Assembly (NCBI GenBank): GCA_003427395.1
Contig: BFEA01000112.1
Location: forward strand, 327,521-359,397
Source of the DNA: Chara braunii
Taxonomy: Eukaryota; Streptophyta; Charophyceae; Charales; Characeae
Direction of reading: 5' to 3'
DNA: 31,877 nt
Each line of letters starts with the position of its first letter. Position 1 is the stretch's first letter. A model generated the notes under the pieces. That model ran no database searches, was not told where the DNA came from, and worked only from the letters and a program-made list of their open reading frames with translations. Shown one piece after another: positions 10,250 to 18,378 of the stretch. The position numbers and the translations under genes were made by a program.

Positions 10250-12264
10250 TCACTCTGCAATAGCAATGATCTTCGCGTCGTCCATGTGGAGACCCTGGTC
10301 AGACACATGGTGTCCTAAGAAGTCCACTTTGCGCTGGGCAAAGCGGCACTTACTGAGCTTGGCATAGAAACCATGCTTGCGTAAGCGCTGTAGGACATCG
10401 CGGAGGTGTCTGATATGGTCTTCTAAGGTACGACTGTAGACCAAGATGTCGTTCAGGTATACGAGAACGTATTCATCAAGGATGTCCCTGAAGATGGCGT
10501 TCATCGCCGTCTTGAAGGTGGCGGGTGCATTGGTGAGGCCGAATGGCATCACCGTAAACTCGTAGTGGCCGAAGCGCGACCGAAAGGAGGTCTTCGGCTG
10601 ATCCTCTGCGGCAACGCGGATCTGGTGGTAACCGCTACGAAGATCGATCTTCGTGAAGAAGCGGTTGTCTGCCAGACGGTCAAACAGCTCATTCGCGCGG
10701 GGCATGGGATAGTTGTTCTTAACAGTGTAACGGTTAAGGCCGCGGTAGTCGATGCAGAGGCGGAGAGTTCCGTCCGCTTTGCGAACAAAGAGGACAGGTG
10801 CACCCCAAGAGGAGTTACAAGGTTTAATGAAACCCAGTCGAAGGAGCTCCTCAAGCTGACGCTTGAGTTCCGTCGCCTCTGGGATCGAGAGTCGGTACGG
10901 TGCCTGGTGGTGAACACGATAGTCAGGCACGAGCTGGATAGAATGTTCAACACCGCGCATAGGGGGAATCCCGTTGTATGAAAAATATGGGGGAAAGACG
11001 TCGCGGTACTCTCGAATCAGGTCGCGAACGGCCGACTCTAAGTCTGTCGTGAACCGTGTGAGTTCCTCAGCGTCTGCGTCGGCACGAGACGTATGTGTGG
11101 ACTTGACAGTCGACGGCACAGGGGCCTGGGATGTGGAGGGGGTATCCGCAGGCTGACGGGTGGACGTAGAGATACGAGCCGCGAAGATGGAGGAAGGGTC
11201 AGGGGGATCGGGCTCCAGAGAGATGAGCTCAACCTCGGGACAGAGTGGATCATAGCGAAGAAGATCCATGACGTTCACTGAGTAGAACGTGACGTCCTTC
11301 TGTCGTATGAAGTGAGGAAACTGACGAGGGGAAGTGAAGGCGATGTCGGGGTGAGACCCTGAGGGACGAGGGTCCCGGGGAGGTAGGTCGGGAGGAGTGT
11401 CGCCCGTGGTTCCAATGAAGGGGACGCGATGGGTCTGACCACACTTCGTTTTGAGAACGAGTGTCTCGGTCGCCCATTCGGCCTCTGTGCTACGGGACCG
11501 GCGAGACCAGGGAGTGCCAAGGATAAAGTCGTACCCAGTCTCCAGCACGTCGAAGTATGCGGAGGAATGGTAGCGCCGAGGCGCCTGGGTACTATCCGGT
11601 GGCTGGAGGGTGAGGGAGAAGTGGAGGTCGGAGACCGTCTGATCAAAGAAGCATTGTGTCGTGTTATCTCTGAGGGTAATGGAGATAGGAGAGCGGGACC
11701 CAGAGGTAGCTAGGCGAGCTTTCTCAACCACTCGAGGGTGAACAAAATCTCCCTGCGAGCCAGAGTCCCATAAAGCGCGGTACACCCTCGTAGATGTCCC
11801 TAGGCGAATAGGGATAATGGGTAGGGTGCGATCAGGGTCAGAAAGCAGAGCGAGAAGACGACGCAGGACGTTGACGTGTCTCGTGAGTCGCTCCTGACGA
11901 GCCTGAAGAATGCTCAAGTCCAGGAGAGATGACACAACGTCATCGCGAGTCGCCAGTTGAGCGCTACAACGGGCTGAGCGAATGGCGCGACGCGTCGGGA
12001 GTCTCGGGAGGGAAGCGCTAGATGCAGCGGTCTGCTGTGAGGCAGACGGTACCTCGACAAACGACGGGGCAGAGGGAACTGCGTCTGTCGTATCCTGAGG
12101 ATCCTCTAGTGGGGTAGCCAAAGGGGCAAACCGCGACTCGGTGATCGGGAAACTGGCTACGTGCGAGGCCTCAGTGGCACACTGCACCATGGCTAGGTGG
12201 GTGGGGCTGGTCGGGCGGGGCCGGGGGGGGATTGAGATCGACGCTGACGGGAGATGTCAACATA
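10250..12264 (-). pseudogene. pol: Element 1 protease and reverse transcriptase with YLND active site
   Basis: The frame is open from about 12264; the first ATG is at 12190. From that ATG, the aspartic protease motif WDSGSQGDF lies at residue 142 and LGTPW follows, as in retropepsins. The reverse transcriptase covers about residues 400-630 with [14 protein letters not shown] and the [12 protein letters not shown] block. The catalytic YxDD reads YLND: residue 580 is Asn, codon AAC at 10453-10451. Loss of the first catalytic Asp should abolish polymerisation. The ORF ends at TGA 10250-10252, after which the same frame continues into RNase H. The frame is -1 relative to gag. Confidence 0.92.
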
Positions 12265-12489
12265 GTGTCGATCAAGGGCGGTATGGTATGGACACCGTGA
12301 GGAGGTGTGTCCATCCAGGCGGCAACGAAGGCAGCCGCGACGGGCCTCGAGGGCGGCACGCTCCTCAGGGAATAGAGCTCCGCGATGAGGGACAAAACCC
12401 TGGGGGAGGTCTATCTGAGGAACCGTGGGTGTGCGGGCGCCAGCCTGTGCAACCTGACTGCACACACGACCCATGGCAGACATGACCAT
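12193..12489 (-). pseudogene. gag: Element 1 gag nucleocapsid part with CCHC zinc knuckle
   Basis: This is in the same frame as the upstream gag ORF, separated from it by a single TAG (12490-12492). It holds a perfect CX2CX4HX4C knuckle (GCLRCRLDGHTSSRC, residues 53-66), which in nucleocapsid proteins binds the genomic RNA. It ends in TAG at 12193-12195. The pol frame is open from about 12264, overlapping this end by about 70 nt in the -1 frame. A run of eight C in the overlap (plus-strand G run near 12222-12230) contains a C CCC CCC heptamer in the right phase for -1 slippage. Confidence 0.85.
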
Positions 12490-14265
12490 CTACAGGCGTT
12501 CGGCCACCGGGACAGTGTCGTCATCCAAGTGGTACTGGATGACGTCCCGAAGCTCGATGTCCTTGGGGGCGTCCCCAATGGTAGGGTCGAGCTCGGTTGA
12601 GGCGTCCTCTCCATACTCGAGAGAACTGTAGTGTCGAGAGAATGGCGCTGCAGGTCGAGCCGGGCGACGAAAACGACCAGCAAACGAGGAGCGACCTCTG
12701 GTGGTACCGCGAGACTGGGAGGTGGCGGCTGGCCGCGAAGAGGATGGGGCGGCGGAGAAGCGACTGCACATCCTCTGGTACTGACACGCAACCTTGTATG
12801 CCTGCTCCGCGGAAGAGAATGATCGCTTCCATAGCTCTAAGCGGTAGTCAGTTGGCAGGCTGACGAGGAACAGGTCAGTGAGTGTGACCTCCGGTAGGAA
12901 CGTCTCGTCACAGACAAGGCGAGCGTCCTGAAACACCCGAATGTGACGCTCCAAGTTGGCTGGTACAGAGGACCCGGACCATCTGGTCTGGGTGACGAGG
13001 TCTAAGGTGTCGGTGGCGTCATGACGAGCGTCGAAGCGGTCCTGAAGGAAGGCCGCGAAGTCGACCAGAGTGGGGACCTCACCCACGCGGAGGCGCTGGG
13101 TATAATGATCCTCCCACGCAGTGGAAGGGCTACCTCGCAATTTGGTTGAGAGCACATCGCACCATAACTCCTGACAGGGGGTCGTCATAGAGAGTGTGTT
13201 CGTTGCTATCTGCAACCAGCGAGAGACACGGGATGTGCCATCATACTCGGGAATGTCCGTGGTGCGCACAGGAGGATGTCCACTGTGCTGATGGCAGGGG
13301 GAGAGAGATCGAGGCGAGTGCACTGCGGCGGCGTAAGTCGAGGCCGATGTAGCGCCAGAGGTGGGGGAAGGCTGTGGGCCGTGGCCGCTGGCGAATGAAC
13401 CAGCAGACGAGGAGGCAACGACCGCGGGCAGCCGTCCCGGAATAGCCAGATAGGAGGGAAGAGGCTGAGGAGCAGGTCGAGGAAAACGAGCCTGCATCAT
13501 GGGGACCGAAGGGGTGGTAGAGGAGGAAGGGTGGGCAACCTGTGATGGGTGAGGCTGTCTCAAAGCGAGGATCTCCGCCTGAGCCTGTGCAATGGTGGCC
13601 TGTAAAGTGGTCACTCGTTGAGTGCGCGGAGTCGAAAGTGGAGGAGGTGGAGCGGGTCTCCAAGTGGGAGGAGGAATCCCAGTCTGGGTGGTACCATGTT
13701 GTGGGGGTAGGGGGACGAAGGCGGGAAGAAGAGGGCGGAGTCGTATTGCCGCGACCGGTGCGGAAAACTGGGAAGCAACACCGAGGTGGGTCGATGAAAC
13801 TGCGGGGCCAGATGGTGGTATCTGGACCGCAGCACCTGCGGCAGCAGTAGAGACGGTAGGGGCGCCCGAGGCCGGGAGAATTGTCGCAACAGACGGGGTG
13901 GTCTGAGCGGCAGCAGCACTCGTCACTGCTGAGGGGGAGGGTTGGGCCTGGCCCGCAGAGGAGGGGGAACCACGATGTCGTCGTCTCTGGAGTCGTGGGG
14001 AGCCGGACTCGGAGCCGGTAGGGGATGGGGTGTGGGAACGGTAGGGAGAGCGATGAGGGGAGCCCTTGAGGCGATTGACGTCGAGGGCAAGCGCATTGAT
14101 TTGTGCTTGCAACAGTCCAAGCATACTAAGTTGTGCCTGGATTGCTACAAGGACGACATGAAGGTTCATGGTGTCCGCATGGGCCTCATCATGAGCCGCT
14201 GACGGCGCGCTGATCTTGGGTGTGGACTGCGCCGCGGTGATCTCATCCGATGAACTCCCTTCCAT
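12490..14265 (-). pseudogene. gag: Element 1 gag (capsid part)
   Basis: I take the ATG at 14265 (MEGSSSDEI...) as start; the frame stays open slightly upstream but without ATG. The N-terminal half is low-complexity Ser/Pro/Ala-rich with an SR/SP-rich patch (around residues 70-100). The Retrotrans_gag-like region is in the C-terminal half (IPEYDGTSRVSRWLQ... through ...ELWKRSFSSAEQAYKVACQYQ), followed by an Arg/Ser-rich segment. Gag proteins form the virus-like particle. The frame ends at TAG 12490-12492 directly before the zinc-knuckle ORF in the same frame, so this is probably a nonsense mutation rather than the natural gag end. Confidence 0.85.
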
Positions 14266-14496
14266 GGCCGGAAGGGGAATGGAGGTAGTCCGCAAAGAAG
14301 TGTGTGGGGAAAGAGGCTCACCGGTAAGAGAAAGGGAACCTCGGGAGCGGAGTGAGTATGTGTAAGTCGACTCGACTCGGATTTTGCGGGTCGTACGTGA
14401 AACGAAGGCACCGAACCGCTCGAGGGGGAGGATCCGTCCGGGTTCAGGGTGCCCGACGGGAGGAGGCGGGAGAGTAGGAGGGGGGGGGGGNAGGAG

Positions 14497-14532
14497 AACC
14501 CTAAACCCTAGAAAACCCTAAGAAAACCCTAA
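14497..14532. repeat. Telomere-like CCCTAAA units (telo-box array)
   Basis: Four CCCTAA(A) or CCCTAG-type units occur in a row with AGAAA-type interruptions. They sit about 230 bp upstream of the gag ATG in the leader of element 1. CCCTAAA is the plant telomere unit, and AAACCCTAA is also the plant telo-box promoter motif. Which applies here is unknown. Confidence 0.75.
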
Positions 14533-14725
14533 CCGGAGTTTATGTGGTTAGGGGAGGGTAGCGGCGACCTAATCAAGAAAAAAGATAATATGGAGGGGAG
14601 GGGAAGAGAAAATAGAATAAACAATGAAATTTCAAAATAAAAATAATAAAAATAAATAATAAAAATAAAGAAAGAAATAAACAAACAAAGTGTGAAAAAA
14701 AATATGATATTTATTTTTTTGGAAT

Positions 14726-15104
14726 TTTCGGCAGCATTTTCCCACTCCACATGGGGTCAAAAATGTGTCAAAAGGAAGGAAAAAACAAGAGGAGCACACT
14801 AACTTTCAAAATGCCACAAATTAAATTTTTTAGAAAAATAAATAAATAAATAAATAAATAAGGAGGTGGAGAAGAGTGAAGAGAAAAATTGAGGCTTAGA
14901 GTTTTTCAAAAATTTCGACAGCATTTCGTTACCCCTATGGGGTTGAAGTGTGCCGTCAAGAAAAAGACTAAGTAAGATGGGAAAATTGGGCCAGTACGCT
15001 ACCCTCAAGAGGTCAAAATGTGTTGAAAAATACTAGGTAAAGAAAAAACAGAAAATTTCGGCAGCACTTCGTTACCCCCACGGGGTCAAAATGTGTGCCG
15101 AAAA
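14726..15104. repeat. Three leader repeats, each with nested inverted repeats
   Basis: Copies of about 45 bp lie at 14726-14771, 14914-14956 and 15056-15104, sharing TTCGGCAGCA..., a CCCC-N3-GGGG centre and a GTGTGCCG end. In the third copy TTTCGGCA (15056-15063) pairs with TGCCGAAA (15096-15103), and ACCCC (15074-15078) pairs with GGGGT (15082-15086). In the second copy the centre reads ACCCC-TAT-GGGGT, so the stem is kept while the loop changes. A partial fourth copy lies near 15008-15030. Confidence 0.7.
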
Positions 15105-16294
15105 CAAGAATGACTAACTCCTAATCAGATTTGAGGGTGCCGCAAGGGAATTCGAATTTTCAGAATAAATAAAATAAAAATAAAAATAAATAAGAAAATG
15201 AGAAAAGAAGTAGGGAATAAGAGAATTCAAATTTTTGGGGAAAAAGATAAAATTTTAGATCAAAGAGAAAAAGAAAAGAAGAAAAACAAAAAATTCGAAG
15301 TTGGGTGGGGGGGGATGGAAAAGTGATGATGAAAGAGAGAAATAGGTGAGAAGAGAAAGAAAAGTAAAGTGGGGGATGGGGGAGATGATGGGGTTGTAGT
15401 TGGGGGAGGGAAGGAGGAGAGGAGGGTGGTAGAATGAGAGAGAAAGATATGGAAAAGGTGGAGAGGAGTAGATGAGATTAGTGGGAGATGATGAGTGGGG
15501 AGGAGAGGATAGAAAAAGGTTGTGGAAGATGAGTAGAAAGGGAGGTAGGAGTAGAGAACAGTGGTAGGGGGGGGAGAAAAGATGATTAGATGATGGGGGG
15601 GGGAGAGAAAAGAGGTTAGGGGAGAAAGGGTTAGTGGTAGGATGGTGATACCGAGCTCTTGGGTGGCCAAGAGCAATCAAAACAACCCATTGGAAGAAGG
15701 GGGTCTTCAACTGCTGCAAAAGCTGCCAGCAAGGCCTGAAGATCTGATCAGATGAATCAGATCTGCTGTAGAGCAGCCCCTTAGCCAGGGGGGTCTTCAC
15801 ACAGTGTCAGTGACACTTTTGGAAATGGCCATGGGGAAAGGGAGGGGAGAGGGAAGGGAAGGGGAAAAACTCTTTTGCTCATAACTTTTCACCCGCTAAG
15901 TGGAATTTAGCAAAAGAGAACTCGTTGGAAAGATTTTCGAAAGGCGCTTCTAACGAGATATGGTGCGGCATCAGCCGCGGCCTATAGTAATAACGCTTGT
16001 TGAAAAACGAGCGCGCGCAATTTTGGAGTCAGTGAAAAACAAATTGCAATCTTTAAATTAGCGTAGCTCAAAAAAACTCATACCGAATTTTGCAATTTAT
16101 GGCTCGTTGGAAGCGGCTCGTCGAGAGATTTCCAAAACGCCAAAGATCAGAATAAATGGACACCGGATGCAAAAGTTACGAAGCAAAACGTGCACCGGTG
16201 TCATTACGGGGGTAGAAGTGGCGAGCGTTTTGCTCAAGCCACGTGGGAAGTGATGGAGGGGGTGGGTGGGGGAGGGGAGCAGGGAGAAATGCCT

Positions 16295-16306
16295 GCTCTG
16301 ATACCA
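16295..16306 (-). other. Primer-binding site of element 1 (initiator-Met tRNA)
   Basis: On the minus strand this reads TGGTATCAGAGC, the usual plant initiator-Met tRNA complement, one base inside the CA end of the 5' LTR. It fixes the orientation of the element and the LTR boundary at 16308. Confidence 0.92.
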
Positions 16307-16307
16307 G

Positions 16308-16664
16308 TGAACCGGACCTGCCGGGATAGTGGTCCGACAGGATGGAGAAGAAGGGGTTGAGGAAGGAGGAAGTGGAGATGAAGTTGGAAGGGACAGCGCA
16401 ACTCAAACACAGACTCAACACTGCACGTACTCCAACAGTGCAAAAATGAAGAATGTTAAAAAACAGACAACGGCTGGGGTATACCCCCAGCGGACTGACT
16501 GGACAGGACTGGCCTGGTACCAACAGTGGTACCGGGCAGGACGAGGCTGGACTGAAACAGTGCACGGCCTGTGGGGTCAGGCCACGACCTGGTCCCACAT
16601 GCCGAACTAGCAAATAGCTAAATAGGCCCTGGTTGTAGGCCAGGGCAGATGAAGGTCTGCTGCA
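16308..16664 (-). repeat. 5' LTR of element 1
   Basis: 357 bp, TG...CA. It aligns with 6447-6790 and is followed by the CACTG duplication at 16665-16669. It retains a hairpin, GCTGGGG (16473-16479) with CCCCAGC (16485-16491) around a TATAC loop, that a 13-bp deletion removed from the 3' LTR. Confidence 0.92.
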
Positions 16665-16669
16665 CACTG
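16665..16669. repeat. Target-site duplication CACTG, 5' side of element 1
   Basis: Identical to 6442-6446, directly after the CA end of the 5' LTR. Confidence 0.85.
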
Positions 16670-16794
16670 CCCTCAAGGTACCTGTGATGAAAATCAAAGA
16701 AGACTATCACTCACCCACACGAGATGGAAAACTCCACAGATTGCAGGTTCAGACCCCATCACAAACCAATAAAACACTTACGAAACAAAGAAAG

Positions 16795-17040
16795 GTTTGT
16801 CACAGCCAGAAAATAGACTTCAAACACGCTGTTGGGACTGGATGCACAGCATGACCACGTAGTGACAGCCCCAACCACTGCCGCTCGACCTGACCGGAGA
16901 AAACCGTAGCAGGGTGCTAGCGAAGTCGTGGAATATATAGTCAAACGGACCAGACCGGTAAACCGTAGGTAATATATCGTCAAACAGGGCTGCTCGGTAA
17001 ACCATATACCGGACAGCTCTGTTTGAATATATATATATGC
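16795..17040. mobile_element. Remainder of the disrupted foldback-family copy
   Basis: GTTTGTCACAGCC (16795-16807) matches the inner foldback arm. From about 16925 there are several arm-end pieces: GGTAAACCGTAGG, ATATATCGTCAAACAG and an inverted CTCTGTTTGA followed by (AT)n. Together with 6264-6446 this fits one older foldback copy split by the insertion of element 1. Confidence 0.5.
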
Positions 17041-17289
17041 CACACTGACCTGGGCACACCCGCCACAGCAGCAGGAAAAGTTATTACTGGAAGAATTGCA
17101 GGTCTACTTAGTAGTGGTGCTGCATGATAAGGGCCCAACCCGCCCAGTGCACCTCCATCCGTTTAGAATTGGCACCCCTTCACAGGATCTCTCTTTTGGG
17201 GGTGTGTATGCCCGCCACATCAGTCTCAAAACGGCTCGACCATTCCACCAAGTTACCACGAAAGCCCTTTATCAAACCCAGTTGGTCCA

Positions 17290-17703
17290 TATAATGTAAG
17301 GGAGGAATTTCTAGACCAATGGAGGAAAAGAGGATGGGTGCCCGACCGCAAACTTGACTCATGAGGAAAAGACGAATGGCAAGATTTCTTTCAGAATCCT
17401 TTTTTCACTTCCAGATCAGAGGCAAGTAGGGTTGCTTTGGTTGATGGTGCATTTGGCCTTCCCCAATGCAGAATGGTCATCATAAAAAGCCGGCATATAG
17501 ACTCTATGTGCAAGGATGTTGTGGAGGACGTCCCACATTTGTTCCTCTACTGTCAAAGGGGCTCGTTAGACACTCCTTGTGGCGTCCTCGGGGCCGAAGG
17601 AAGTTTCCTTCGGGGTTTTGAAGGAAATTCCCGCTGTCGTACCTATCCTCGGGGTGGTCTCCCGAGGATGATTCCTTTTGGCCCCCCGCGACCATTTTCA
17701 TAA
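17290..17703 (+). pseudogene. Possible LINE reverse-transcriptase C-terminal remnant
   Basis: An open plus-strand frame, broken by TGA at 17362-17364, reads EEFLDQWRKRGWVPD, then FGLPQC and MCKDVVEDVPHLFLYC. The last part resembles the zinc-binding tail of non-LTR retrotransposon reverse transcriptases (C-x2-C...H-x4-C), with Val where the second Cys would be. No catalytic RT domain is present. A GCCGAAGGAAGTTTCCTTCGG-type hairpin at 17594-17613 lies near its end. It is weakly supported and could be another gene fragment. Confidence 0.3.
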
Positions 17704-18378
17704 TACTATAGTCTACCGCGGGGAGGGCAATGCCTTGGTCCATTGGGTGATGTCTGACTCACGACGGTGTCGTCTAGCTGCCAAAGCCGGGAAATTTTGA
17801 AAGGCACTGGTGACGGGAAAAAAAAAACACCTTAAAAAGCAATGGACCTCCCCGTTCGAAAATCAAATTTCGAATTGGGTGCTGGACGTGACAACGGCGA
17901 TGCAGGGCAGGTGCCGTCCATACTGGTGACGAGGGAAACGGGCATTTGCAGCGGCGCAGTGGAGTCATCATAAGTCGTCACAAATTTGTGAGTGCCCCGC
18001 GAAGGTCCATTGCCATTGCCTCCTCCTGTCGCCGCACGTATGTGTGGAGTCGAGCACAGGTCTGCGACTTTGCGTTGAGGTTACCATGGTTCGTAGGCTG
18101 TTGTATTTTCGTAGTTGATGAGCATTGCAACACACGTGTCGATGGAGGGCGGCAGCGACGATGGACGTGCGCAGTTGACGACAACCGAGAAGACGACCGA
18201 GGCGGTGGCCATGACGGTCGTGCTCTTTCGTTGTCATCAGGAGAGGGCATTGGGCAGAATGAGAGCGCAAATCTGTGCGTGAAGGAGGAAGACGCTTCAT
18301 CAAGTCCCGGTCAAAGGACTGGATACCGTGGCCATCACCGAGGCTGTACTTCAGGTTTGCTGCGCTGTGACGCCCATA
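17704..18378. other. Spacer upstream of element 2 with one unassigned ORF
   Basis: The plus-strand frame 17946-18404 (152 codons) has Arg/Cys-rich, unbiased composition, no recognisable motif, and ends inside the LTR of element 2. I do not regard it as a gene. Nothing else is supported here. Confidence 0.5.

Larger units (their letters stand above)
14266..16294 (-). other. Long untranslated leader of element 1
   Basis: About 2 kb lies between the primer-binding site and the gag ATG. It has four parts: telomere-like repeats (14497-14532), an A+T-rich block with three hairpin-forming repeats (14726-15104), a strongly strand-biased block (15190-15650, purine on plus and pyrimidine on minus), and an ordinary stretch to the primer-binding site. 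The Ser/Pro/Leu-rich ORFs across 15255-15800 reflect the pyrimidine bias and are not genes. An N at 14491 after a G run shows an unresolved base. Confidence 0.7.
6447..16664 (-). mobile_element. Element 1: complete Ty3/gypsy chromovirus, inactive
   Basis: A full LTR retrotransposon of 10,218 bp read on the minus strand. Order: 5' LTR (16308-16664), initiator-Met primer-binding site, a leader of about 2 kb, gag with CCHC knuckle, pol in protease-RT-RNase H-integrase-chromodomain order, a 3' untranslated region of about 1 kb, and 3' LTR (6447-6790). It is flanked by CACTG. Domain order and the chromodomain place it among plant chromoviruses. Hand alignment of the LTRs gives about 34 mismatches in 344 bp plus one 13-bp indel, so the insertion is old. 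Gag and pol contain nonsense codons and the RT active site is altered, so it is not autonomous. Confidence 0.92.

Noticed and set aside
8669-10252. TGA read as Trp (variant genetic code) to explain the clean pol frame of element 1
   Set aside because: Normal TGG Trp codons are also used in the same pol. Gag contains a TAG and the neighbouring element has TAA and TGA stops at non-Trp sites. Decay by transitions is simpler.
15255-15800. 181-codon Ser/Pro/Leu-rich minus-strand ORF
   Set aside because: It lies in the pyrimidine-biased leader of element 1. Stop codons are rare there because of base composition, and overlapping frames are equally open.
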